A stretch of DNA of 64,000 nucleotides from Pseudarthrobacter sp. W1I19 (GTDB lineage Bacteria; Actinomycetota; Actinomycetes; Actinomycetales; Micrococcaceae). Positions 1 to 8,816 of this stretch are shown in pieces. The translations under genes and the position numbers were made by a program. Every line of letters starts with the position of its first letter. Position 1 is the stretch's first letter. A model generated the notes under the pieces. The model made no database searches. It had not been told where the DNA came from and worked only from the letters and a program-made list of their open reading frames with translations. The stretch spans positions 620,001-684,000 of the forward strand of contig NZ_JAUSZR010000001.1 in NCBI RefSeq assembly GCF_030817835.1, given 5' to 3'.

Positions 1-77
1 GCTTGTTGCCGCCGGTTTTGTGCACATAGGGCCGGGGCTGCCTTATCGTTGCCCGGCCGGCGGTGGACAGTGGCTCC

Positions 78-1277
78 ATGAGCAGGCATCAGTTGACCCC
101 CCTCCCTTCAGATCCCGTCCCTGCCGCGCGTTCGCCCCGGAGCCCGGATGACGGACTCCTGACCGCCCCTCCTGGCTTTGCAGCTGGTTTGGCAGGGCCG
201 GCCGAGGCGTGGCTGCCGGACAGCGGGGAAGAGGTGCTGCTGGTCACGTCGTCCGCTGTTGTGCGGGCCGAGGTGGAGCGGATTGTGGCGGCGGCCGGAG
301 CGCATCTTCGCGTTGTTGCCGATGCCCTGGAAGGGGCCAGGTACTGGGATGGCTCGGCCGCGGTTCTGGTGGGCAGTGACATCCGGGAGCTGCCGCCCCG
401 GCGGCGGGCACCGGCTGTCCTCGTAGGTCTGGACGGTGAAGGCGACAGCCTGTGGCACCTGGCCGCGGCGCTTGGCGCTGAGCGGGTGGCGGTGCTCCCT
501 GACGCCGCGGCCTGGCTGGCGGACCACCTCAGCCGCTCGCGGGCGCCCGGCCCGGGCGGGATCATCCTTGGTGTGACCGGCGGGTGCGGCGGCGCGGGAG
601 CCACCACGGCGGCGATTTGGATAGCACAGGCGGCGGCCGGGATGGGAGCACGCGTACTGCTTGTTGACGGCGACCCCTGGGGCGGCGGGTTGGAACTGGC
701 CATCGCTGCGGAGGAAAGCCCGGGCCTGCGCTGGCCCGACCTTTCCGAGGCGCGCGGCAGCATCGACTCGGGCCAGCTGTCCGACTCACTGCCCGTCTCC
801 GGAGGATTTTCGTTCCTGTCCTGGCCGGCCACCCGTGAACAGCCCGTATCCGTGGCCGCGCCCACCATCACCGGAGTGCTCGACGCCGCACGCCGGGCGT
901 TTGAACTGGTGGTGCTGGACATCGGCCGGGCCGCGGGACCGCTCCAGTCCTATGCCTGGGACTGCGACCGGATCATGATGGTGGTTCCCGCCCAGCTGAA
1001 GGCGGCCGTCGCGGCTGTGCGCCTGCTCCACGAGTTCCCGCCCGTGGAGGCTGGCCTCCTGGTCCGGGCCCGGCCGGGGGCTGCTTTGGATGCCTCGTTG
1101 ATCTCGGAGGCCATTGGCCTTCCCGTGCAGGGCCGCGTGCCTGAGCTTCGCGGAGTTGGTGGCGCCGCGGAGTCGGGCCGGCTGCTGGAACTGGGCAAGC
1201 GGCGCAGCGTCCGGCATTTTGCCGCCTCAGTGCTCGACTCACTCGGCGACGAGCTGCCCACTGGAGAGTTCGGATGA
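78..1277 (+). CDS. Ssd/CpaE-like P-loop ATPase of the Tad pilus island
   Basis: This 399-residue protein resembles actinobacterial septum-site-determining/CpaE-type ATPases, which lie next to TadA and are thought to position or regulate Flp pilus assembly. An N-terminal receiver-like region (about residues 50-150) precedes a MinD/ParA-like fold with GGCGGAGATT at 168-177 and VLLVDGDPWGGG at about 193-204. Both lysines expected in a ParA deviant Walker A are missing (GGAGATT instead of GKTT), so ATP hydrolysis may be weak or absent. The ATG at 78 is preferred to the in-frame GTG at 63. The end overlaps tadA by 4 nt, so the genes are translationally coupled. The family call is good; the exact role is inferred. 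Confidence 0.8.
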   Translation: MSRHQLTPLPSDPVPAARSPRSPDDGLLTAPPGFAAGLAGPAEAWLPDSGEEVLLVTSSAVVRAEVERIVAAAGAHLRVVADALEGARYWDGSAAVLVGSDIRELPPRRRAPAVLVGLDGEGDSLWHLAAALGAERVAVLPDAAAWLADHLSRSRAPGPGGIILGVTGGCGGAGATTAAIWIAQAAAGMGARVLLVDGDPWGGGLELAIAAEESPGLRWPDLSEARGSIDSGQLSDSLPVSGGFSFLSWPATREQPVSVAAPTITGVLDAARRAFELVVLDIGRAAGPLQSYAWDCDRIMMVVPAQLKAAVAAVRLLHEFPPVEAGLLVRARPGAALDASLISEAIGLPVQGRVPELRGVGGAAESGRLLELGKRRSVRHFAASVLDSLGDELPTGEFG

Positions 1278-2551
1278 AGCAGCAATCCCCGCGGGGATCG
1301 GGAGCAGCTGACGGTCTGCGGCGGCGTGCCCGGTTGATCGAGGGCCAGCGGACGGAAGGCCAGCGCCGGGACCCCCGGCGGGTGGAGCGGCAGATTGTTG
1401 ATGCCGGGCTGCTGGAATCGGTCCGCGAGTCCATGATGGCCGAAGCCGGCGTTGTAACGCCCTCACGGGTGGCTGCGGCGGTTCAGGCTACCGGCAAGCT
1501 GCTGGGCACCGCCGGTTCGCTGGCGGCGGTGGAGCGCATCAGCGCTGAGCTTAACGGACTGGGACCCCTGCAGCCGCTTACCCGGGATCCGGCGGTCACG
1601 GACATCTTTGTCAATGCTCCGGACTCGGTATGGGTGGACCGCGGTCGGGGCATCGAGCCCGTCGCCGTGGCCTTCGGCGATGAAGCGCAGCTGCGGGCGC
1701 TGGCCTGCAGACTGGTTGCCGCGGGAGGGCGCCGCCTGGATGACGGTTCGCCCTGCGTGGATGTGCGGCTGGCGGGTGGCTACCGTGTCCATGCGGTGCT
1801 GCCGCCCGTTTCCACGGCGGGTACCCTGCTCAGCGTCAGGATCCGCCGTGAACGGGTCTTCAGCATGGACGAGTTGCAGGCGGCCGGCATGTTCGGCCCC
1901 CTGATAAGGGACGTCCTGGAACGGGTGCTGGAACTTCGGCTGAGTTTTTTGATCAGTGGCGCCACCGGTTCCGGCAAGACCACGCTGTTGTCCACGCTGC
2001 TGGGGTTGTGTGCCCCTGAGGAGCGGCTGGTCCTTATTGAGGATGCTTCCGAGCTGAATCCGGTCCATCCGCATGTGGTCTCCCTCGAATCCCGGCACGG
2101 CAACCTTGAAGGCGGCGGGGAGGTGGGGCTGGGCGAGCTGGTCCGGCAGGCCCTGCGCATGAGGCCCGACCGGCTGGTGGTGGGGGAGTGCCGCGGCGCT
2201 GAGGTCCGGGAATTGCTGACCGCAATGAACACCGGACACAGCGGAGGAGGCGGGACCATCCACGCCAATACTGCGCAAGCCGTCCCGGCCCGGCTCACAG
2301 CCTTGGGCGCCCTCGCCGGATTGAGCCCGGACGGCGTCCGGCTCCAGGCGGCCAGTGCCCTTGACGTGGTGATCCACGTCGAAAGGACCGGCCGCGGCAG
2401 GGAAGTGACGTGCATCGGCCTTATTGAGGACGGCAGTGACGGTCTTCGCGTTGTGTCCGCTGTGGAAACCTCGGAGGGCAGCACCGTTCGAGGCCAGGGA
2501 TGGGACGCACTGGCCGGCCGGCTGGGACGTGAACCGGGGCACGGCCGATGA
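1274..2551 (+). CDS. tadA: TadA/CpaF secretion ATPase
   Basis: A 425-residue type II/IV secretion-type ATPase that powers Flp/Tad pilus assembly at the inner face of the membrane. Walker A GATGSGKTT is at 229-237, a Walker B-like LVVGECRG at about 301-308, and the His-box GTIHANTA at 327-334. The upstream region has the usual N-terminal CpaF domain (DIFVNAPDSVWVDRG, about 110-124). Its start overlaps the Ssd-like gene and its end overlaps the next gene (ATGA), as expected for an operon encoding one membrane complex. The length is normal for the actinobacterial family. Confidence 0.93.
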   Translation: MKQQSPRGSGAADGLRRRARLIEGQRTEGQRRDPRRVERQIVDAGLLESVRESMMAEAGVVTPSRVAAAVQATGKLLGTAGSLAAVERISAELNGLGPLQPLTRDPAVTDIFVNAPDSVWVDRGRGIEPVAVAFGDEAQLRALACRLVAAGGRRLDDGSPCVDVRLAGGYRVHAVLPPVSTAGTLLSVRIRRERVFSMDELQAAGMFGPLIRDVLERVLELRLSFLISGATGSGKTTLLSTLLGLCAPEERLVLIEDASELNPVHPHVVSLESRHGNLEGGGEVGLGELVRQALRMRPDRLVVGECRGAEVRELLTAMNTGHSGGGGTIHANTAQAVPARLTALGALAGLSPDGVRLQAASALDVVIHVERTGRGREVTCIGLIEDGSDGLRVVSAVETSEGSTVRGQGWDALAGRLGREPGHGR

Positions 2552-3357
2552 CTGTTTTCCTTGCAGCGGCCCTGGTGCTGGCTGTGCTGTTGGTTCTTCG
2601 CCCGCCGCAGGGTGCGGCAGCAAGGTTCCGCCGCGCAACCGGCGGTGTTGCTGCTGCTCGAACATCGGAAAGTGCCCTGGCCCGCCTGATCAGGGGGCTC
2701 AGGCCTGGAACCGTTAAGGCGGAGGTCTCCGGCCCTGCAGCGCCCATGACCTTGGTGGTGCAACAGCTTGCCGCGCTGCTGAAGGGTGGGCGCACCCCGG
2801 CCCGCCTGTGGGACGAGCTGTGGGGAATTTACGGGGTGAACAGCCAAACCGGGCCGGATGGTCCATCCGTGTGGCGGCAGGGCACCGGGCTTACCCAGGG
2901 CTCACTGGCACTGCTGGCGGCGGCCCGCGGCGCCGCGGGTACAGGGGCTCCGGTATCGGAGGCCATCAGGCGCTCGTTGCCCGCGGCTTTTCCACGACGG
3001 GGCAGGGAATCCCGGATCTGGTCCCAGCTGGCGGCCTGCTTCGACATCGCAGAAGCAAGCGGCTGCCCCCTGGCTGACGTACTGACCAGGTTCGCGGCGC
3101 AGCTGGAAGTAGAGGACGACGCCGACGCCGCCCGGCAGACGGCACTGGCAGGGCCCAAAGCCACGGTCAGGCTGCTCACCTGGCTTCCGCTGATGGGGCT
3201 GGGCCTCGGCATGGCCCTCGGCGTGGATCCGCTCGCTATTCTGCTGGGCACGCCGCTGGGACTGGCGGCCCTCGTGGCTGGGGCTGCGCTCACCATAGCG
3301 GGCAGGGTATGGTCCGCCCGGCTGGTGGCGGCTGCAGCAGGAGCAGGACTGCCATGA
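2548..3357 (+). CDS. TadB-like inner-membrane platform protein (T2SS F family)
   Basis: A 269-residue protein with an N-terminal hydrophobic segment (about residues 3-17), a soluble middle part, and two C-terminal hydrophobic stretches (about 208-258). This is the layout of TadB/GspF platform proteins that TadA acts on. The middle contains the helical region LAALLKGGRTPARLWDEL, similar to the T2SSF domain start. It overlaps tadA by 4 nt upstream and tadC by 4 nt downstream. Position and topology support the call more than any catalytic motif, because this family has none. Confidence 0.8.
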   Translation: MTVFLAAALVLAVLLVLRPPQGAAARFRRATGGVAAARTSESALARLIRGLRPGTVKAEVSGPAAPMTLVVQQLAALLKGGRTPARLWDELWGIYGVNSQTGPDGPSVWRQGTGLTQGSLALLAAARGAAGTGAPVSEAIRRSLPAAFPRRGRESRIWSQLAACFDIAEASGCPLADVLTRFAAQLEVEDDADAARQTALAGPKATVRLLTWLPLMGLGLGMALGVDPLAILLGTPLGLAALVAGAALTIAGRVWSARLVAAAAGAGLP

Positions 3358-3971
3358 CCGGAACATTGCTGCCGGCGCTCGCACTCTTAGCCCTCTTGGC
3401 CGCCGCAGCCTGCCTTCTATTCCTTGGGAGGGGCCGCTCACGGAAGCGGCTGATCGCCCTGTCCACGGTTCAAAATCCTGGTTCGGCTGATGATCCACGG
3501 ACTGCAGGCGGCCGGTTCCGCACCCGGGATGGACCCGACGGCCTGCAGGACAGCGCCATGATGCTCGAACTCGTCGCCGCGATGCTGGACGCCGGCTCCG
3601 GGATCGGCCGTTCCCTTGATCTTGTCTCGGCGTCGGCGTCCTCGCAGTACCGCCAGTCGCTGCGGCCCGTCGTCTCCGCGCTGGCGATCGGGGCGGACTG
3701 GGAGACTGCCTGGCGAAGCTCAGCCGTCAGGTTGCCGGCCATTCTCGAACTGCGGGATGCCCTGGGATTCGCGGCCCTCACCGGAGCTCCGTCCTCGGCG
3801 ATCCTCTACGCCCAGGCTGCAAGGCTTCGCCGCGAGAGGTTCCGCGCAGCGGAAAAGCGGGCGGCGTCCCTCGGCGTCAAGCTGGTGGTCCCGCTGGGAC
3901 TGTGTTCGCTGCCGGCCTTTATCTGCCTGGGCGTTGTGCCCGTTTTGCTGGCACTGGTCCCGTCCGGCTGA
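3354..3971 (+). CDS. TadC-like inner-membrane platform protein (T2SS F family)
   Basis: A 205-residue second platform protein with an N-terminal membrane segment (LLPALALLALLAAAACLLFL, about 4-23), a T2SSF-like helical core (MMLELVAAMLDAGSGIGRSL, about 64-83) and a C-terminal membrane segment ending the protein. The ATG at 3354 forms an ATGA overlap with the preceding stop. An upstream in-frame start at 3309 would overlap tadB heavily and is not used. TadB and TadC normally form the membrane base of the Flp pilus machine. Confidence 0.8.
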   Translation: MTGTLLPALALLALLAAAACLLFLGRGRSRKRLIALSTVQNPGSADDPRTAGGRFRTRDGPDGLQDSAMMLELVAAMLDAGSGIGRSLDLVSASASSQYRQSLRPVVSALAIGADWETAWRSSAVRLPAILELRDALGFAALTGAPSSAILYAQAARLRRERFRAAEKRAASLGVKLVVPLGLCSLPAFICLGVVPVLLALVPSG

Positions 3972-4177
3972 CGGTGCAGCTGCCCTGGCGCAGTTTCCTC
4001 GGGTTGCTTCCCACCGCCGGGTTCCGGCCAAACCGTCAGGCCTGCTCTTTCCCTCCACAGCCACTAACCGCCCCCAACTTTTCCACTTACGCAACAGCCG
4101 GCCTTACCGCCCGCGGCACGGCCGGGAAGAGTCAAACCAACCGGCAACCCTGCCGGCCCATCGAAAGGAATCATCGC

Positions 4178-4543
4178 ATGTCCATCAACCAGGACCGCCA
4201 TTACGCCGCCGGAACCGCAACGCTCGCAGCAGCCCGGCAACACACGAAACGACGGGCTGCCGCCGCTCGATCCGCTGGTGTACCCGGAGCCAAGTCTGTG
4301 TCCTTGCCGGCCAACGTGGTAGAGCTCTACCCGGGTGCCAGCGTTTACTCGGGCGCCAACGCCCGGCGCAGCACCGGCGTCCGGAGGCTGCTGGGATCAG
4401 AAGCGGGCATGGCCACGGCCGAGTATGCGATCGCCACTTTGGCCGCCGTCGGCTTTGCCGGGCTGCTGGTCTTCATCCTTCGCAGTGAGGAAGTCCGCGG
4501 CTTCCTCCTGAACCTGATCCGCACGGCACTGGCGTTGCCATGA
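4178..4543 (+). CDS. DUF4244 Flp-pilin-like protein
   Basis: A 121-residue protein with a typical class III prepilin signature near its C-terminus: Gly77 followed by MATAEYAIATLAAVGFAG, which puts Glu at position +5 of the predicted mature chain, then a hydrophobic segment. Cleavage would give a mature pilin-like peptide of only 44 residues and an unusually long 77-residue leader. The ATG at 4178 has GAAAGGAA at 4163-4170, a good ribosome site, so it is preferred to the in-frame upstream start. About 200 nt separate it from tadC, leaving room for its own promoter. The role as structural pilin is inferred from context. Confidence 0.8.
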   Translation: MSINQDRHYAAGTATLAAARQHTKRRAAAARSAGVPGAKSVSLPANVVELYPGASVYSGANARRSTGVRRLLGSEAGMATAEYAIATLAAVGFAGLLVFILRSEEVRGFLLNLIRTALALP

Positions 4544-4965
4544 CCGGCGCGCCGGACGTGGTGCGCCTTCGGCGAGCGGCAGAGCGGGGCGCCGTTACCG
4601 CAGAATTTGCCGTGACGCTGCCTGCCGTTGTGCTCCTGCTGGCCATGCTTCTTTCGGGTGCAGCCGCCGGGGTCACCCAGCTGCGGCTGGAGGAAGGCGC
4701 CCGGGCGGGTGCACGTGCGCTGGCCCGCGGGGACGATGCGGCAGCCGTGGAACGGATCGTAAGGACTCTTTCGGGAACGTCGGCATCCGCCGCTGTTGCA
4801 GCCGACGGCGAATGGCTGAATGTCACTGTCACGGGCCGGGTAGGGGGCCCGCTGGGCGCAACAATTCCATGGACGCTGACTGCCCGCGCCTCAAGCCGCA
4901 GCGAGGCAGCGGCGGCGGGCCCGGGCGTTTCCGCGGCGGCCGTGGCGGCGGCGGGCACCGGATGA
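4540..4965 (+). CDS. TadE-family pseudopilin
   Basis: A 141-residue TadE-like minor pilin. Residues 14-25 read AERGAVTAEFAV: Gly17 is followed by AVTAE with Glu at +5, then a hydrophobic stretch LPAVVLLLAMLLSGAAAG. This is the TadE-type signal anchor; the remainder would lie outside the membrane. It overlaps the DUF4244 gene by 4 nt and the next gene by 4 nt. TadE proteins are processed pseudopilins needed for Flp pilus biogenesis. No prepilin peptidase gene is seen in this window. Confidence 0.82.
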   Translation: MTGAPDVVRLRRAAERGAVTAEFAVTLPAVVLLLAMLLSGAAAGVTQLRLEEGARAGARALARGDDAAAVERIVRTLSGTSASAAVAADGEWLNVTVTGRVGGPLGATIPWTLTARASSRSEAAAAGPGVSAAAVAAAGTG

Positions 4966-5330
4966 CCGGGGCCAGGGCCGCGGCCGGGGACGGACCGGAG
5001 CGCGGCTCGGGCACAGTCCTCGCAGCGGGTTTGGCATTGATGGTGATGACGGCCATGGCGCTGCTGCTGCTCCTGGCCCAGTCGGCTGTGCTGGCCAGCA
5101 GGGCCGCCGCAGCCGCCGACCTGGCTGCCCTCGCCGCGGCGGACGCCCTGCGCGGGGTCACCGACGGGGAGCCGTGCAACGTGGCGGCGGAAGTCGCGGC
5201 GCGGCATGCCGCAGTGGTGGTGAGCTGCTTCGAGGGAGGGGCCCAGACGGTGGAGGTCCGGACGGAGCTGGTCGAGCGGACCATGCTGGGGGCGGCGAGC
5301 GGCCGGGCCCGGGCCGGACCACCACCCTGA
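4962..5330 (+). CDS. TadE/G-like (Rv3654c-type) envelope protein
   Basis: A 122-residue last member of the Tad operon with RGSGTVLAAGLALMVMTAMA at about 14-33, followed by an alanine-rich helix. It looks like a TadE/TadG-type anchor but lacks the Glu at +5, so it may not be handled like a normal pseudopilin. The ATG at 4962 overlaps the TadE stop (ATGA). An upstream in-frame start at 4812 lies within tadE and is not credible. Actinobacterial Tad islands commonly end with such a protein. Confidence 0.7.
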   Translation: MTGARAAAGDGPERGSGTVLAAGLALMVMTAMALLLLLAQSAVLASRAAAAADLAALAAADALRGVTDGEPCNVAAEVAARHAAVVVSCFEGGAQTVEVRTELVERTMLGAASGRARAGPPP

Positions 5331-5495
5331 AGGGGCTGCGCCTGAGCCCGGATTCGAGCCCGGTTCGGTCTGAGCCGGGCCCGGCAGGAGCCAGGATTCA
5401 GTCTGAGCGGGGCGACAGTCTGAACCAGGATTGAGGCATGAGCCGGGATTCAGGCTGAGCAGAATTCAAGCTGGGCAGGGCCAGGAGACCGGGCG
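5331..5495 (+). repeat. Degenerate GGATTC/CTGAGC repeat tract
   Basis: The 165 bp between the convergent pilus operon and the helicase gene hold imperfect repeats built from GAGCC(C/A)GGATTC and AGTCTGA elements, for example near 5342, 5390, 5424 and 5440. No gene is apparent. It may act as a spacer or a weak terminator region. Confidence 0.5.
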
Positions 5496-7871
5496 TCAGC
5501 GCTGGGCTTCCATGCTCTCTGCGCTGGCCTCGGTGGCATCCTTCAACAGGACGTCGAGCAGGGTGACCGCGGCGCCCTTGTCCAACGGGTTGTTCTTGTT
5601 CCCGCACTTGGGCGACTGGACGCAGGAGGGGCAGCCTGATTCGCATTCGCAGGCCTTGATGGCATCCCGCGTCGCCGCCAGCCACACCTTCGCCTTGTCG
5701 AAACCGCGCTCGGCGAAGCCGGCACCGCCAGGGTGCCCGTCATAGACAAAAATGGTGGGCACCCCGGTGTCGGCATGCAGGGCAGTCGAAACGCCCCCGA
5801 TGTCCCACCGGTCACTCGAAGCCACCAGCGGGAGCAAGCCGATGGCTGCGTGCTCGGCGGCGTGCAGGGCACCGGGGAACTGTGCCTCGATCAGGCCGGC
5901 GGCGGCGAGGGACCGGTTGTCCACTACAAACCACACTGCCTTGGTGAACAGCTCCCGTGCGCCGAGGTCCAGGGGTTCCTCGCCAAGGATCTCGTTGGAG
6001 ATCAGGGCCTTGCGCTGGAAGGAAACCACCTGGGTGGTGACCTTGACGTCGCCGAAGTGCAGGGAAACGTCACCCCAGCTGGTGGTTCGCTGGGTTTCCA
6101 GCACCTCGATCTGGGTGACGTCCCGTGCCGTGGTGTAGTAGTCGGGATTGGCGCGTCGGACCACCACGCAGTGATCGTCCTCGTTGAGGTCCTCCACCAC
6201 GTAGCTGTCGCCCTGGTGGATGTAAACGGCGCCGGTGTGTGCCTGGTAGTGGGTCTGGGGCGAGTCCATCGTCCCGAGGAGGGAGCCGGTATCGGCATCA
6301 ACAATACTGACCGGTCCGCCGCCGTCGGCCCGCAGGTTCACCATGGCGGCCGCACTCTGGGAGTGGGTCCAGAACCATCCCGCCGGGCGGCGCCGCAAAT
6401 ACCCCTGTGCCACAAGGCGGTCCAGGAGTGCCTCGGCCGTACTCCCGAACAAGTCCAGCTCAGCCGGCCCGAGCGGCAGTTCCGCGGCCGCAGCGCACAG
6501 GTGGGGGCCGAGCACATAGGGGTTGGCGGGGTCGAAAACAGTGGCTTCCACGGACACGTCGAAGATGGCTTCTGGGTGGTTCACCAGGAAGGTGTCCAGT
6601 GGATCGTCGCTGGCAACAAAGGCCGCGATGGCGTCCTGCCCGGCCCTGCCGGCCCGCCCGATCTGCTGGAACAACGAGGCCCTGGTGCCGGGCCAGCCCG
6701 CAACCAGGACAGCGTCCAGGCCTGAGATGTCGATACCCAGCTCAAGCGCGGAGGTACTGGAAACACCCAGCAGCCTGCCCGAGCGCAGTGCCTTCTCCAC
6801 GGCCCGGCGTTCCTCCGGCAGGTACCCGGAACGGTAGGCGGCCACGCGCTGCGGGAGGCTGGGATCCACCTCGTCCAGCAGCCGCTTGGTGATGGAGGAG
6901 ATGGTCTCCGCCCCTCGGCGCGACTTGATGAACGCAATCGTGCGGACGTGGGCCGACACCAGGTTGGCCAGCAGGTCCGACGTTTCGGCCACGGCTGTGC
7001 GCCGTTCCTTGGCGCCGTTCTCGCCGCGGAGTTCGGTCAGCGCCGGTTCCCAAAATGCCACCGTGGTGGCACCGTGCGGTGACCCGTCCTCCGAGACGGC
7101 CCTCCCAGGGGCGCCGATGAGCCGGGCGAAGGAGACGTCGGGATCGGAAGCGGTGGCTGACGCGGCGATGAATACGGGCTCGGGGAACGAGGTGCCGGCT
7201 CCGTAGTATGCGCAGATCCGCCGCAGCCGGCGCATCAGGTTGGCCACATGTGAGCCGAAGACGCCCCGGTAGCTGTGCGCCTCGTCGATGACCACATAGC
7301 GGAGGCGTCGAAAGAACGCCGCCCACCAGGCATGGTTGGGAAGGATACCGAAATGCAGCATGTCCGGGTTGGCCAGGATGAAGTTGGCGTGGTCCCGGAT
7401 CCAACGCCGGGATGCGGGGTCGGTGTCGCCGTCGTAGGTTTCGGCGCGGACGGTGGGCAGCTGCAGCGCCCGGATGGCGTTGAGCTGGTCGGCGGCGAGG
7501 GCCTTGGTGGGGGACAGGTAGAGGGTGACCGCGCCGTCGTCGTGGATCTTTCCCGGATCGGCAAGAACCCGCAGCTCGGAACGGTGGATGGCGTCCAAGG
7601 CCGGGAGCTGGTAGGCGAGGGACTTTCCCGAAGCCGTGCCGGTGGCCACCACAACGTGCCCGCCGCCGTGCGCAATGTCAGCGGCTTCCACCTGGTGGCG
7701 GTAGGGCTGCTGGACTCCCAGCGAACCGTAGGCTGCAACCAGATCCGGGTGGACCCAGGACGGCCACGGCTCGTGCACCGCCTTGCGGGCAGGGATGGTG
7801 CGGACATGACGCAGCTGTTCCGGGTCCGGGCCGCGGCCCAGCAAGGGAATCAGGGAGTCATGGGGGTTCAC
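5496..7871 (-). CDS. DEAD/DEAH-box helicase with C-terminal DUF1998 zinc domain (MrfA/YprA-like)
   Basis: A 791-residue superfamily 2 helicase. Motif I is ATGTASGKS (76-84), motif II DEAH (196-199), then SAT in AASATASDP, motif V-like STSALELGID and motif VI QIGRAGRAGQ. The C-terminus has the DUF1998-type four-cysteine cluster (CECESGCPSCVQSPKCGNK). This arrangement matches MrfA/YprA-type helicases, known in Bacillus subtilis for repair of mitomycin C damage. It is transcribed alone, convergent with the Tad operon. The family call is firm; a DNA-repair role is inferred from the relatives. Confidence 0.88.
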   Translation of the reverse strand: MNPHDSLIPLLGRGPDPEQLRHVRTIPARKAVHEPWPSWVHPDLVAAYGSLGVQQPYRHQVEAADIAHGGGHVVVATGTASGKSLAYQLPALDAIHRSELRVLADPGKIHDDGAVTLYLSPTKALAADQLNAIRALQLPTVRAETYDGDTDPASRRWIRDHANFILANPDMLHFGILPNHAWWAAFFRRLRYVVIDEAHSYRGVFGSHVANLMRRLRRICAYYGAGTSFPEPVFIAASATASDPDVSFARLIGAPGRAVSEDGSPHGATTVAFWEPALTELRGENGAKERRTAVAETSDLLANLVSAHVRTIAFIKSRRGAETISSITKRLLDEVDPSLPQRVAAYRSGYLPEERRAVEKALRSGRLLGVSSTSALELGIDISGLDAVLVAGWPGTRASLFQQIGRAGRAGQDAIAAFVASDDPLDTFLVNHPEAIFDVSVEATVFDPANPYVLGPHLCAAAAELPLGPAELDLFGSTAEALLDRLVAQGYLRRRPAGWFWTHSQSAAAMVNLRADGGGPVSIVDADTGSLLGTMDSPQTHYQAHTGAVYIHQGDSYVVEDLNEDDHCVVVRRANPDYYTTARDVTQIEVLETQRTTSWGDVSLHFGDVKVTTQVVSFQRKALISNEILGEEPLDLGARELFTKAVWFVVDNRSLAAAGLIEAQFPGALHAAEHAAIGLLPLVASSDRWDIGGVSTALHADTGVPTIFVYDGHPGGAGFAERGFDKAKVWLAATRDAIKACECESGCPSCVQSPKCGNKNNPLDKGAAVTLLDVLLKDATEASAESMEAQR

Positions 7872-7972
7872 CCCAATATTGTTTCACCCGCCGCGAGCTT
7901 GGCGTGCCGGGTTCGCCCTAGGGGGAAACGGCGGAGGCGGGGAATGTGGAAACCAGGGAGATACACCCGGCG

Positions 7973-8665
7973 CTAACTCAGGGACAAATCAGCGCCGTCG
8001 CGGGATGCGGACAGCATCAGCACCCGGGAAACAGTGGTCCAGCCAAGATGCGAGTAGAGCTTCTGGCCATCAAGGGACGCCAGCAGCAGCCCGGTCTGGA
8101 CGTCGTGCCCAAACGCCTGCGCTGCCAATGCCCGCATGATAAAACTGCCAAGGCCGCGCCGCTGGAAGGCCGGTTCGGTGATGATTTTGTCGAACACCGC
8201 GGTGTCGCCCACCACGTAAACCCGGCCACTGGCGGCCAAGGCGTCACCGGAGCGCACCTCAGCGTAGTGCACGCCATCCTGTTCGGACGCCGCCAGGGAA
8301 AGGTCGTCATCCGAAAGCCAGGGGTCCTCGGCGTCCTGGGTTTCCATGTCCACGATCATCATGGCTTGGGTGTCGGAAGTGACGTTCAATCCGTGCTGCC
8401 GGGCAAGTTCCGAATATCGGGCGAGGTCATTGGTCAGGATCGTCAGGCCCCGGGCCGGCACTTCCGCCGTCTTGGCCGCGAGCACGGCAAACTCCGTGTC
8501 CGTTGGATCGGACGCGAAGAATTCCCACTCACCGGAGGTATCAGACCGGAGAGCGGCGGGAAAGCGGCCTTCCGACGATGTCCGGTAACTGCGACAGCCA
8601 GCCCATCCGGCCACCCACACTTCAAGGAGGCCAGTGATGTCGTTAACCATGGTTTCCGGGCTCAT
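7973..8665 (-). CDS. GNAT family N-acetyltransferase
   Basis: A 230-residue protein whose C-terminal half reads as a GNAT fold: IITEPAFQRRGLGSFIMRAL contains the acetyl-CoA loop R-R-G-L-G, followed by LLASLDGQKLYSHLGW, the usual final strand and helix. The N-terminal half is unassigned and may bind the substrate. It is a single gene, 101 bp upstream of the helicase in the same direction, and divergent from trhO. The substrate cannot be told from sequence. Confidence 0.75.
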   Translation of the reverse strand: MSPETMVNDITGLLEVWVAGWAGCRSYRTSSEGRFPAALRSDTSGEWEFFASDPTDTEFAVLAAKTAEVPARGLTILTNDLARYSELARQHGLNVTSDTQAMMIVDMETQDAEDPWLSDDDLSLAASEQDGVHYAEVRSGDALAASGRVYVVGDTAVFDKIITEPAFQRRGLGSFIMRALAAQAFGHDVQTGLLLASLDGQKLYSHLGWTTVSRVLMLSASRDGADLSLS

Positions 8666-8816
8666 GCGATGAGACTATTCCACCCCGATCACAAGCAACA
8701 GGGGGTGGCAGGGAAGAAGTCCGGTGCTTATGCCATTGTGATCCGGCACTCCTGGGCGCCCGCCCGTGGCAGAACCGGGACAGGCCACTGGAATCCAAGC
8801 CGGTACCCTTAAATAC

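Noticed and set aside
1..62. A possible start of a leftward gene (GTG near 23 on the minus strand)
   Set aside because: Only about 8 codons are in the window, too little to support a gene.
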